A stretch of 43,410 nt of DNA from Spirochaetales bacterium (GTDB lineage Bacteria > Spirochaetota > Spirochaetia > JAIPGG01): the NCBI GenBank assembly GCA_021736255.1, contig JAIPGG010000012.1, positions 1-43,410 of the forward strand, in the 5' to 3' direction. Both the position numbers and the translations under genes were made by a program. The stretch's first letter is position 1; the number at the start of each line of letters is the position of its first letter. Positions 14,962-23,609 of this stretch are shown piece by piece. The notes beneath the pieces are model-generated. The model worked only from the letters and a program-made list of their open reading frames with translations. It was not told the DNA's origin and did no database searches.

Positions 14962-16277
14962 ACACACTGGTTATCGGCGGAGCGGGATACATCGGGTCTC
15001 ATGTGGTTTTAGCCCTCCTCGAGGCGGGACACCGTGTCCGGGTATTCGACAACCTTTCCACAGGCAGAGAGGAGAACCTTCAGCAGGAAGCTGAGTTCTT
15101 TCGGGGAGACATTATGGATCCTGCAGGGCTGCAGGCGGCGATGGAAGAGCCGTTCGGAGCAGCCACCGGCGGAGAACAGGCTGCAGGCGGGCGCGGCGCA
15201 GGCGCAGCAGCGGCAGGCCCAACAGGCGCAGGCGCAGCAGGCTCGGCAGGCTCGGCAGGCAACTCCCGGACCTCGGCGCAGCACTCGGGGGCGCCGGCAG
15301 CCGGGGCAACCCCGGCAGGCGGGCGCGGCGCCGAGGACGGGGGAACCGGAACGCAGGCGGTCATTCACCTGGCGGCCCTCAAGGCGGCAGGCGAATCCAT
15401 GGAAAAACCCGGCGAGTATGCCAGGCAGAACATCATGGGCACGGTGAACATCCTCGAGGCGATGGCCGCCGCAGGCACGAAGCTCATGGTCTTCTCCTCC
15501 TCGGCGGCGGTTTACGGCAATCCAGAATACCTGCCGATCGACGAGGAACATCCGGCGGAGCCGGAAAACTTCTACGGCTTCACCAAGCTCGAGATCGAGC
15601 GGATCCTGGCCTGGTACCTGCGCCTCAAGGGCATCCGCTACGCCGCTCTGCGCTACTTCAACGCCGCAGGCTACGACCCCGCAGGGCGCATTACCGGGCT
15701 CGAGCGGCAGCCGCAGAACCTACTGCCGGTGATCATGGAGTGTGCCGCAGGCCGCCGCAGAGAAGTGCAGATCTTCGGGAACGATTACGATACCCCCGAC
15801 GGCACCGGAGTGCGCGACTATGTGCACGTAAGCGACCTGGCCGCAGCCCACCTTTCCGCGCTGGAGCTGATCGCCGGGTCCGGCCCGCAGGCAGCCGGCT
15901 CTGGAGTAGGAAACCGCCCGCAGGCGGCGGGCTCACGCCCGGAATCAGACGGCGAAACGAGCCCTGGCACCCTGGCGAACCCCTCGGACGCGGGGAGATC
16001 GGCCGGCGAGGGTGAAACCGAAAGCCTCACACTCAACCTCGGCAGCGGAAAGGGCTTCTCGGTGATGGAGGTGCTCGAAGCCGCACGCCGGATCAGCGGC
16101 CGGCCCATCCCCGCCCGGGTAACCGGCAGGCGCCCTGGAGACCCGGCCAAACTGATGGCCGCCTCCGCCCGGGCCCGGGAAATTCTGGGCTGGAGCCCCC
16201 GCTGCAGCGACCTGGATACGCTGGTGGAGACGACGTGGAGAGTCTACAAAGCGGCAAACCCTGCCGGTTCAGGTTGA
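14958..16277 (+). CDS. galE: UDP-glucose 4-epimerase with two low-complexity inserts
   Basis: GalE interconverts UDP-glucose and UDP-galactose (or the GlcNAc forms) with bound NAD. The protein has the NAD motif GGAGYIGSH at the N-terminus, the catalytic Ser in VFSSSAAVYG, the YxxxK in NFYGFTK (Tyr206, Lys210), and the GalE-specific GTGVRDYVHVSDLA. At 439 residues it is about 100 longer than usual. The excess is two Ala/Gly/Pro-rich inserts: about residues 65-132, just before the IHLAALKA strand, and about 307-354, before the LNLGSGKG loop. A strong purine-rich ribosome-binding site precedes the ATG. It supplies sugar donors to the downstream glycosyltransferase genes. Confidence 0.93.
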   Translation: MNTLVIGGAGYIGSHVVLALLEAGHRVRVFDNLSTGREENLQQEAEFFRGDIMDPAGLQAAMEEPFGAATGGEQAAGGRGAGAAAAGPTGAGAAGSAGSAGNSRTSAQHSGAPAAGATPAGGRGAEDGGTGTQAVIHLAALKAAGESMEKPGEYARQNIMGTVNILEAMAAAGTKLMVFSSSAAVYGNPEYLPIDEEHPAEPENFYGFTKLEIERILAWYLRLKGIRYAALRYFNAAGYDPAGRITGLERQPQNLLPVIMECAAGRRREVQIFGNDYDTPDGTGVRDYVHVSDLAAAHLSALELIAGSGPQAAGSGVGNRPQAAGSRPESDGETSPGTLANPSDAGRSAGEGETESLTLNLGSGKGFSVMEVLEAARRISGRPIPARVTGRRPGDPAKLMAASARAREILGWSPRCSDLDTLVETTWRVYKAANPAGSG

Positions 16278-16327
16278 ACAAAAAGGGCGGGGTGAAGTCA
16301 TTGGTCAACTGGGAAAAGGAACGAAAG

Positions 16328-17146
16328 ATGCCGAAAGTTAGTGTAATAACGACTGTTTACAATGGAGAACCCTATTTCGAGCGGGCTTTACCGTCAATTC
16401 AAAATCAAACGTACAACGATTTCGAATATGTGCTGGTGAATGACGGATCCTCAGACAGCACCGGAAAGCTTCTAGAACAGACCGCTCAAAATGATTCCAG
16501 ATTACGAGTTTTTCACACAGAACGCCTTGGAAGGACGAAAGCTCTTAATTATGCCCTGCAGCAAGCAAGTGGAGAGTATATTATTCAACAGGACTTTGAC
16601 GACCTGAGCTACCCAGAGCGTATCAAGAAACAGGCAGCGTTTCTCGATCAACATCCCGAAGTCGGCTTAGTAGGAACATATTATGTTCTCGACGATCGTC
16701 GAAGAAACGAAAAATATATTCGCAAGTTTCCAGAAACTCACGAGGAATTATTGCGGGCAATGGCAAAATCAATCCCCTTTGCTCACACCATGGTTGCTTA
16801 CCGAAAAGAAGCTATGAAAGAGGTAGGCTATTATGTTGAAGCCGATGATTTCGAAGATTACCGAACATGGATCAATATGGGCAAACTCGGATGGCAATTT
16901 GCTACTATTCCAGAAGTACTCGGAGAACACGTCGTTTTCGAAGAAAGCTTCTGGCACAGGACATATTCATATAAAGAAAGGCAAAAGAATCTGGCTAATG
17001 TACAACATCTCGCTATAAAAGAACTAGATCTTCCTTTTTGGATGGCCATTTATCCATTCGGGAGAAAAATCTACTTATCAATTCCGAACCGGCTGAAAAG
17101 GTTTGTAAGACGGCGCATAGTGAAAACGAACGAAGAAGACATCTGA
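16328..17146 (+). CDS. Family-2 glycosyltransferase
   Basis: A 272-residue GT-A enzyme from ATG 16328 (AAGGA 7 bases upstream; the longer open frame overlaps galE and is rejected). It begins MPKVSVITTVYNGEPYFERA, has the nucleotide-binding VNDGSSDST and the acidic metal site QQDFDDLSYPERI, and later the acceptor-side 'ADDFEDYRTW'. It should transfer a sugar from a nucleotide-sugar to a growing surface glycan at the cytoplasmic face. There is no transmembrane segment. Base composition drops abruptly to AT-rich immediately after galE, suggesting transfer of this gene and the next. Confidence 0.9.
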   Translation: MPKVSVITTVYNGEPYFERALPSIQNQTYNDFEYVLVNDGSSDSTGKLLEQTAQNDSRLRVFHTERLGRTKALNYALQQASGEYIIQQDFDDLSYPERIKKQAAFLDQHPEVGLVGTYYVLDDRRRNEKYIRKFPETHEELLRAMAKSIPFAHTMVAYRKEAMKEVGYYVEADDFEDYRTWINMGKLGWQFATIPEVLGEHVVFEESFWHRTYSYKERQKNLANVQHLAIKELDLPFWMAIYPFGRKIYLSIPNRLKRFVRRRIVKTNEEDI

Positions 17147-17291
17147 TACCAATTTCTTTCTTATCATCCAGATCCCCAACGGAGTACTCGACTTCCCAAA
17201 ACCAACCAGTCCAGACAGCCAACATGGTGAACTCTTTACTCATGATATATACTTATACAGGTATGATTGAATCCACAAAAAGGATATGTAT

Positions 17292-18821
17292 ATGAAGAGA
17301 ATTGCTCGGCTCAGATCTCTTGGCCTTCTCGGATTGTTCCTGGGTCTTCTGATTATCGGCAGCTGTACAACAAACCGGGAAAGCCCTGTTTCAAGTTTGA
17401 ATGAAGGTGCTTCTGTAAAAAATACATCCGGAATATCAACAACCGAAAACGTAGTAAAAAAAGGCTCTGCTTTTGGATTGCTGCAAAAAGGCCTCTCCTA
17501 CCAAAACGAGCAAATTGAGCGATTCGAAAAATCCCTAAAGAACAATATGAAACTGCGGTCTTCTCTCCCGCAATGGGTAGAGGACAATGCTTTCGACACA
17601 GCAGATACTGTTTCAGCCGCCTGGTGGGAGTTTTCAGAGGAAAATGCTACGGATGCTCTGCAAAATGCAATTGATTCCGGTGCGGGCGTTGTAATCGTCC
17701 CGAATATGGGAACTCCCTGGTATATAGATCCTATTTATCTACAATCGAACCAGGAGATTATTTTTGAACAAGGCACTGTAGTCATGGCCAGAGCGGGAGG
17801 CTTTTTAGAGAGAGAGGCACGTCTGTTTCGGGCCCAGGGTGTGAAAAATCTCGTTCTGCGCGGCTATGACGCAAAACTAAAAATGAGAAAGCGTGAATAT
17901 CGGAAACCTCCCTATGAGATTTCCGAATTCAGGCATGCGTTGTCTTTACATGGAGTGAAAAATGTCAAGATACTGGGTCTGACTATCGCATCTTCGGGGG
18001 GAGATGGTATTTACGTTGGCAGCGGCAAACAGGGATATTGTGAAAACGTACACATACGGGATGTAGTATGCAATGATCATTACCGGCAAGGGATAAGTGT
18101 CATAAATGTCGAGAACCTGTTTATTGAAAACTCAACTCTCAAGAATACCAGCGGAACACTTCCTCAGGCAGGAATAGATTTCGAACCGAATCACTGGCCT
18201 GAACGATTGGATTATTGTTTAATGCGGAATGTGGATATTCGGGATAATATGGGTCATGGGCTGCTAATTTTTCTTCACACCCGCTGGGAGAAATCTGATC
18301 CCATTTCAATTGTCATAGAAAACTCAAAAATGCAAAATAATCAATTGTTTCCCGTTTGGATAGGTGGTCTGCAAAATGGTGCTTCCGGAAACGTTATCTT
18401 CGCAGCCAACAGGATGAGTTCTTTCCCTGTAACATCGGAGGATGATGATTTCTCGGTAGATTTCCTTTCAGCTCCTGTTCAGAACATTCCTCCCGTAGCT
18501 AACCCGGGGGGACCGTACAGTATTGACCTTCGTGAACCGGACATGACAATACAACTCGACGGATCAAGCTCCCATGATCCGGACAATGTCGGTGGTATTA
18601 TCGAATGGGCATGGGACCTCGACAATGATGACACCTATACAGATGCTCGGTGGGACAAACCGGTTATACACCGCTCTGAACTGATGGAGTATGTTGCCGC
18701 GAACAGCTTAGAGGATTCTTCCCGGATAGTTTTGCCGGTCTCTCTTCGAGTTCTCGACGATGACTATACCTGGTCACAGCCAATGCAGACCGAAATTGCC
18801 ATCAGCGGTATGCAGGATTAG
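17292..18821 (+). CDS. Lipoprotein with beta-helix and PKD-like domain
   Basis: A 509-residue exported protein. ATG 17292 is preferred because AAAAAGG lies 8 bases upstream; an in-frame ATG at 17286 is too close. The signal ends LGLLIIGSC, a lipobox. Residues about 100-390 carry right-handed parallel beta-helix patterns (repeated 'NV.I.g..i', 'NLFIENSTLKNTSG', 'NVDIRDNMGHGLLI'), as in pectate-lyase-like polysaccharide-binding or -cleaving proteins. Residues about 400-505 resemble a PKD/Ig-like domain (PVANPGGPYSIDL...LDGSSSHDPD...WAWDLDND). It may process or bind the glycan made by neighbouring genes. Catalytic residues cannot be assigned. Confidence 0.78.
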   Translation: MKRIARLRSLGLLGLFLGLLIIGSCTTNRESPVSSLNEGASVKNTSGISTTENVVKKGSAFGLLQKGLSYQNEQIERFEKSLKNNMKLRSSLPQWVEDNAFDTADTVSAAWWEFSEENATDALQNAIDSGAGVVIVPNMGTPWYIDPIYLQSNQEIIFEQGTVVMARAGGFLEREARLFRAQGVKNLVLRGYDAKLKMRKREYRKPPYEISEFRHALSLHGVKNVKILGLTIASSGGDGIYVGSGKQGYCENVHIRDVVCNDHYRQGISVINVENLFIENSTLKNTSGTLPQAGIDFEPNHWPERLDYCLMRNVDIRDNMGHGLLIFLHTRWEKSDPISIVIENSKMQNNQLFPVWIGGLQNGASGNVIFAANRMSSFPVTSEDDDFSVDFLSAPVQNIPPVANPGGPYSIDLREPDMTIQLDGSSSHDPDNVGGIIEWAWDLDNDDTYTDARWDKPVIHRSELMEYVAANSLEDSSRIVLPVSLRVLDDDYTWSQPMQTEIAISGMQD

Positions 18822-18832
18822 CTGGCTCTCAC

Positions 18833-20131
18833 TCACCCAGCCACCCCCGCAACATACCGGCGCAGGTTCTTCTTGCCGTCGGCGGTGCGGAAGGGGTTGC
18901 CGCGGTTTTTGAGGTACTTGCGGTAGGCCTTGCAGGCCCGGTAGTAGCCGTCGGGGCCGCGGTAGGAGGAGGAGAGGTCGCAGCGGTAGAGCTCGAGGAG
19001 GAGGGGAAACTCTTCCGAATCGAGGACCCGCTCGCTGCGGAAGAGGGGCAGCCGGTCGATGGCCGCAGGCATCATGTGGTTGCGCACGAGGTAGTAGACC
19101 TGTTCGCGCGTTTGATTCGAGAAGCCGAGGCGGGAGAGGAAGCGGCCGGCCGTCTTTGCTCCCAGCTCCGCGTGATGGTCGAAGCGGCGGCCTTCCACCT
19201 CGGAGGCATCGGCTTTTCCGATGTCGTGCAAAAGCAGGCCGAGAGAGAGGATGAGTTCGGGCCGCTTTCGGTAGCGGAGGGTCTCGAGGGTGTGGGTCCA
19301 GACATCGCCCTCGGGGTGATACTCCTTCGAGTGTTCGACCGGGTACATGGCGGCGAGTTCGGGCCAGTGGCGCTCGATAAAGCCGCTGCGCTTGAGCACC
19401 TCCAGACCGATCCAGGGCCGCTCGCCGGTGAGGATGCGGACCAGAAGCGCGCGCTGGAGGACGGCGGGGTAGTCATCTTTCAAGCCGGCGACATCCTCGG
19501 AAAAAGCTGGTCCGAGCAGATCGTACTGACGAAGGATCGCCGCATCCGCATCTTCCTCTTCACTTACCGAATACCGGGAGAGAAGCACGGACTCGCTGAG
19601 GTTTCGGGTATCCGAAGCAGTCTGTGAGTGCCCCGGGGCCGCCTTCGCCTTTTCCTTGCGGCTGCGCAGGGCACGGAGCTTTACATCGTGGAGAAAGGGA
19701 TAAAAACCCCGCCGGTCGATGAACCGGCCGTCGGCAGGGCGATAGAGAAACTGCAGATAGGCAGGTAAAAGCGGGGAAAACCATTCTTCGGCATCATCAA
19801 CCAGAGAAACGATGGCTGAACCCTCTGCAAGACTCACCACCGCATCGATTTCGTCAACGCCGGGAAAAGCGATCTCCTCCACCGTCCGGGCCAGGCTGAC
19901 CAGATCGCCTATGACCACCAGATGATAGACCGCTTCTCCGCTTTCAGCCGGCATCCCCTCTCGATGAAAGGCAAGATCACGCTCGCTGCGGCGCAGCAGG
20001 TAGCGGTCCATCGCCTCCGGGCCGGCCAGAAAGACAGGCATGCCCGCATCTTCGAGGAGACCGATAAAGTGATCGAGACGTATCAGCTTCGTGCTCGCGG
20101 CTGCGTTCGGATTGTTGTTGTGGCCGTTCAT
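18833..20131 (-). CDS. HD-domain protein related to CCA-adding/poly(A) polymerases
   Basis: A 432-residue protein from ATG 20131 (AAAGGA about 9 bases upstream). Residues about 230-390 match the neck and HD part of tRNA nucleotidyltransferases: GLEVLKRSGFIERHWPELAAMYPV, EGDVWTHTLETL, LLHDIGKAD and FDHHAELGAKTAGRFL. The N-terminal head, where the family has a GG(S/T)xR and DxD catalytic signature, reads VFLAGPEAMDRYLLRRSERDLAF, so the nucleotidyltransferase site looks lost. The intact HD motif suggests phosphohydrolase or phosphodiesterase activity. A role in tRNA CCA addition is unlikely. It lies 28 bp downstream of the DUF4954 gene, in the same operon. Confidence 0.82.
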   Translation of the reverse strand: MNGHNNNPNAAASTKLIRLDHFIGLLEDAGMPVFLAGPEAMDRYLLRRSERDLAFHREGMPAESGEAVYHLVVIGDLVSLARTVEEIAFPGVDEIDAVVSLAEGSAIVSLVDDAEEWFSPLLPAYLQFLYRPADGRFIDRRGFYPFLHDVKLRALRSRKEKAKAAPGHSQTASDTRNLSESVLLSRYSVSEEEDADAAILRQYDLLGPAFSEDVAGLKDDYPAVLQRALLVRILTGERPWIGLEVLKRSGFIERHWPELAAMYPVEHSKEYHPEGDVWTHTLETLRYRKRPELILSLGLLLHDIGKADASEVEGRRFDHHAELGAKTAGRFLSRLGFSNQTREQVYYLVRNHMMPAAIDRLPLFRSERVLDSEEFPLLLELYRCDLSSSYRGPDGYYRACKAYRKYLKNRGNPFRTADGKKNLRRYVAGVAG

Positions 20132-20159
20132 AGCGTGGTCCTTTCATCGACATATCGAT

Positions 20160-22337
20160 TTAAACCCCGTCTCCGTTTTCCTCTTCGCAACGGCGGGCAT
20201 ATTCGCTCTGTTCTTTCCGGTAGGCCTTGAAATCGAGGACCACCGGATCCTGTTCGATTCCCGGATGCACCTCTCGGTAATCATCGAAAACGGCGGTACC
20301 GAGCTTTTCGTCTTTTTTCCGTGAGGAGATGATGAGCCCTTCCAGCTGTTCCAGGAGGGCGGGATATCCTGCGAGGTCGGCGTGGAGGTTGGTGCTTCTG
20401 TTCGTCTGAGCGGAGGCCGCGGGTTCTCGGTCGTTCGCAGATTCGGGGCACCCCGCCGATTCCCCTTCGAGGACCGAGACACAGCGGTACCACGCCAGGT
20501 ACATCTCGTAGGCGGCAACGGCGCGTTTGCGGTCCTTCTCGGTGATGTAGTTGGCCCCCATCCCCTCGACCTCTCCCGGTCCGTAGATCGCATCGTCGGG
20601 AATAACCTGGCTGCCGGTCTTCTCTGCAGCTGCCTCCCCTGCCGCCTGGAGGCGCTCGGCGGCATCGCGTACAAGGGCGGCGATGTCCTCCCTGAGGAAG
20701 CCGGGATCGAAATCCGCCGCCTCTTTAACGCCGGGCGAGGATGAAACCCCGTGCGCGGCTGTTCGCTCTGCAAACTTCATCCGGCCCCGCCAGAGGGCAT
20801 AGAGGTTGGCCTTGAGCATCCAGGCGGGGATCAGGCGGTTTGTTCCGGGAGGAAGGGGCGAGCCGGGGGCGGCGGCTCCCGGGGCTGCCTGCAGGCTGTC
20901 GGAATCCGCCGCGTCTGCCGCGTCTGCGCCGGAGGCCGGCGACCGGGCCCTGCCTGCCTCGCCGGCCGTTCCCGCGGCAGCCTGCGGGGCGGGGTCTGCA
21001 ATCAGGCTGAAGGGGAAAGCCAACCGCTGCGGACGGGCGACCACCCCGGTGGCGATCACCGAATAGGGCGAGCGCGAGTAGTCTGCGGGGAACTTGACCG
21101 CCGAATCGAGGCCGAAAAACATCCCCTCGCCCGGGCGGATCTCCTGGTCGGGTAAGCGGGAGGTGTGATTCGATCCCACATTCGCCCCGTACCCCAGGGT
21201 GCCGCGGCCTGCAGGCCAGAGCGCTGCAATAAGCAGGGACTGATGATGAAAGCCGACCAGCGGACCGGTGAGCGAGGCCGTGACCTCTCCCTCGCCGATC
21301 ACCGTTTTAAAACCGAGGATGCTCTCGGTGATTTTCGCATGCCGCTCGGCTTCGGCCCCGCGGTAAAGCAGGCTCCGGTCTACCAGGGCCCCCGAATCAA
21401 CTGCCGCATGACCCTCGAGAATCGAGAAGCGGACGATCGATCCCGCTCCCACCGAAGTATCCGGACCGAGCAGGCAGCTGTCGCACACCTCGGCCGCGCC
21501 GATGACCGCCACCCCCGGCCCGAGATAGGAGGCGGCAACAATTCCCGCCGACTCGATGCGGGCACCGGCGCCGACGACTGAGAGGTCCCAGCGCAGCTTC
21601 CCGACTAGACCTGCAACGGTCTTCCGATACTCTTCGAGGTCGGCCCTGGCCTTCAGGCCCGAACGCTCGAGAATAAGCTTCGACGCCGCAGGAAAGGCCA
21701 GACCTGCGGCAAGGGGAATCTCCCGTCCGCCGGTCTCGGCCCCCGGCGAGATTACGATGCCGTTCCCGTAGGCTGTTTCCCCCTCGACCTGCGATCCCCC
21801 AGCGCCCAGGCCGTCGCCTGCAGGAACACCTGCCGTCTCGCCGGCTCCTTCGGAATCACCATCTCCGCCTGCCTGATCGAGCTGCTCCGCCTGGCCGCCG
21901 GAAGCGACACTCGAACCACGGGCTGCCGCAGCCGGGGCGCCCCCGCCGCTCACCCTGCTGAACACGACCTCGGCCCCCGACTCGAGGAGGACATCAGAGA
22001 GGACAGAGGAGGCGATCCGCACCCGCCCGAGATAACAGCGGCCGTCGAAGAAGGAGCCCCAGATTCCCTCCGGGCTGAAGTCCTCTGCGGCGAAGACACG
22101 GCTCCAGTCGGGGCAGTGGCTGCCCTGGGTTTTGAGGCGGTCGATCTCTTCGGTGGTGAGGGGCCGGTAGGAAGGCGCGGCCCCAGAGGCGGAGCCTGCA
22201 GGTTTCCCGCCCTCAGACACTGCGGCTTTCAAGCGGCTCACATGCCGGAGAAGAGGCGAGTCGAGTAGGTGCTCTTGGAATTGGTTGTGCGCCTTGCCGG
22301 ATGAAAGGTCCGATTCAGCGCCGTAGGCGGGTTCCAC
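20160..22337 (-). CDS. DUF4954-type left-handed beta-helix protein
   Basis: A 725-residue protein starting at GTG 22337 with GGAGG about 5 bases upstream. The centre (about 95-125 and 245-440) has hexapeptide repeats of the left-handed beta-helix type (SVVGAGARIESAGIVAAS, YLGPGVAVIG) and the conserved stretch GYGANVGSNHTSRLPDQE. This is the pattern of DUF4954, a family I know from spirochaetes and Bacteroidetes that resembles UDP-GlcNAc acyl/uridyl transferases. The catalytic role is unknown. Two low-complexity inserts (about 130-188 and 448-499) interrupt it. The last 200 residues are helical. It is probably co-transcribed with the HD-domain gene. Confidence 0.85.
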   Translation of the reverse strand: MEPAYGAESDLSSGKAHNQFQEHLLDSPLLRHVSRLKAAVSEGGKPAGSASGAAPSYRPLTTEEIDRLKTQGSHCPDWSRVFAAEDFSPEGIWGSFFDGRCYLGRVRIASSVLSDVLLESGAEVVFSRVSGGGAPAAAARGSSVASGGQAEQLDQAGGDGDSEGAGETAGVPAGDGLGAGGSQVEGETAYGNGIVISPGAETGGREIPLAAGLAFPAASKLILERSGLKARADLEEYRKTVAGLVGKLRWDLSVVGAGARIESAGIVAASYLGPGVAVIGAAEVCDSCLLGPDTSVGAGSIVRFSILEGHAAVDSGALVDRSLLYRGAEAERHAKITESILGFKTVIGEGEVTASLTGPLVGFHHQSLLIAALWPAGRGTLGYGANVGSNHTSRLPDQEIRPGEGMFFGLDSAVKFPADYSRSPYSVIATGVVARPQRLAFPFSLIADPAPQAAAGTAGEAGRARSPASGADAADAADSDSLQAAPGAAAPGSPLPPGTNRLIPAWMLKANLYALWRGRMKFAERTAAHGVSSSPGVKEAADFDPGFLREDIAALVRDAAERLQAAGEAAAEKTGSQVIPDDAIYGPGEVEGMGANYITEKDRKRAVAAYEMYLAWYRCVSVLEGESAGCPESANDREPAASAQTNRSTNLHADLAGYPALLEQLEGLIISSRKKDEKLGTAVFDDYREVHPGIEQDPVVLDFKAYRKEQSEYARRCEEENGDGV

Positions 22338-22365
22338 GATGACCTCCGGAAGAAGTGCTTATTTC

Positions 22366-22374
22366 AATATAGCA
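22366..22374 (-). promoter_or_regulatory. Extended -10 promoter for the DUF4954 operon
   Basis: On the minus strand the sequence reads TGCTATATT (22374 to 22366), matching TGnTATAAT at all but one position. The start point would be near 22359, about 22 nt before the GTG. No good -35 box is visible, as is common for extended -10 promoters. Confidence 0.45.
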
Positions 22375-22408
22375 AATTCCGGAAGTTTTTACCACATGGA
22401 GGGAGATC

Positions 22409-23599
22409 TTATTTTTTGATTAGGTCCAGATAGGTTTTTATGACATTTTTTTCATCGAAAACCGATTCTGCAAGCAAGCGTGACTGTTTTCCCATCTCCG
22501 CTCGTTCTTCCGGGGTAAGCCTGGCCATACGCTCCATCGCACCGGCAAGGGTGGATACGTCTCGAACAGGAACGAGAAAACCGTTCTTTCCTTCCCGAAC
22601 AGTCTCGCGGCAACCGATCCAGTCGGTAGTAATGATCGGTTTGCCGGCCGCCAGGGCTTCAAGCAGAACACGGGGAATTCCTTCCCGGTAATAGGAGGGA
22701 AAGACGACCACATCATGATTTTCGAGATAAGGACGTACGTCCGAAGCGGTACCGAGATATTCTACGACCCCTTCCTTTTTCCATGCATTCACCTCATCAG
22801 CATGGACAGCCGAGGGATTGGAATCACTTGCCGGACCGAGGATCGAGAAGGCCAGGTTGTCCGCCGCGGGAACGCCCCCGGTTTCAAAACCACCCCCATT
22901 GTTTTCACCTGATGAGCTCTTGAGTCTGCGCGCTGCTTCAACGTAATCCCGGGCTCCCTTTTCAACCAGTAGCCGGGAGAAATAGAGGAACCGGCAGGTT
23001 ACATCTTCATCATTCTCCGGCCCACGGGTTCTCCCCGCTGCTCGGGATGATGGCCGAAATGCCTGCAGATCCACACCGGACCCCGGCGTCACCATACACT
23101 TCGTTTTCTCCACCAACCCCTCGGAAACCAACTGATCCCGGTCGTCGGTATTGTGGAATACAACTGCAGAAGCGACCCTCAATGGCTTTCGATATAAAAG
23201 GCGTATTATCGAGGAAACGAGATTCCTGCTTCCGAATGCAGAACCAAGGCCGTTCACCGTTGGGATGACTCTGGCCCCGTGGCGATAGGCCGCGCGAACG
23301 GCATATACGTTCGGCTTCACGGTAAACGACAGGAGCACATCCGGCCGGAGCCTCTTCATCATGACACCGTATTCCCGAAACAGCCGCAGATCGTTGATAA
23401 TACTCATCCCGTCTCGCTGGAGGTGCCTGGTCTCGATTATCTCGAACTCGCCGGCAAGTTCATCCCAGAACAGGTCGCGGGGCGCGGTCAGGACGAGCCG
23501 CATACCTTGTTTCACGATGCTTCGCATCAGGTTCAACCGAAAATTATACAGCGACCACGAGGTATTTGCAGCTATAAGCACAACTGGTTGTTTGTTCAT
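22409..23599 (-). CDS. GT4-family glycosyltransferase
   Basis: A 396-residue GT-B enzyme. The N-terminal domain begins VVLIAANTSWSLYNFRLNL, a start typical of capsular/O-antigen transferases, with PTVNGLGSAF and FHNTDDRDQL typical of the group. The C-terminal donor domain has the EX7E motif in YREGIPRVLLEALAAGKPI. It should add a sugar to a lipid-linked oligosaccharide in the cytoplasm. A short Ser/Asn/Gly-rich insert lies at about 228-247. It is the last gene of the long minus-strand glycan locus, 10 bp after the preceding transferase. Confidence 0.9.
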   Translation of the reverse strand: MNKQPVVLIAANTSWSLYNFRLNLMRSIVKQGMRLVLTAPRDLFWDELAGEFEIIETRHLQRDGMSIINDLRLFREYGVMMKRLRPDVLLSFTVKPNVYAVRAAYRHGARVIPTVNGLGSAFGSRNLVSSIIRLLYRKPLRVASAVVFHNTDDRDQLVSEGLVEKTKCMVTPGSGVDLQAFRPSSRAAGRTRGPENDEDVTCRFLYFSRLLVEKGARDYVEAARRLKSSSGENNGGGFETGGVPAADNLAFSILGPASDSNPSAVHADEVNAWKKEGVVEYLGTASDVRPYLENHDVVVFPSYYREGIPRVLLEALAAGKPIITTDWIGCRETVREGKNGFLVPVRDVSTLAGAMERMARLTPEERAEMGKQSRLLAESVFDEKNVIKTYLDLIKK

Positions 23600-23609
23600 C
23601 TGGTTTCCG

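Noticed and set aside
18822-18832. Terminator between the beta-helix gene and the HD-domain gene
   Set aside because: A GCTGG/CCAGC pairing across the convergent junction is only 5 bp and lacks T-runs; too weak to list.
18833-20131. Functional CCA-adding enzyme (cca)
   Set aside because: The head lacks the nucleotidyltransferase GG(S/T)xR and DxD signature; only the neck/HD part is convincing.
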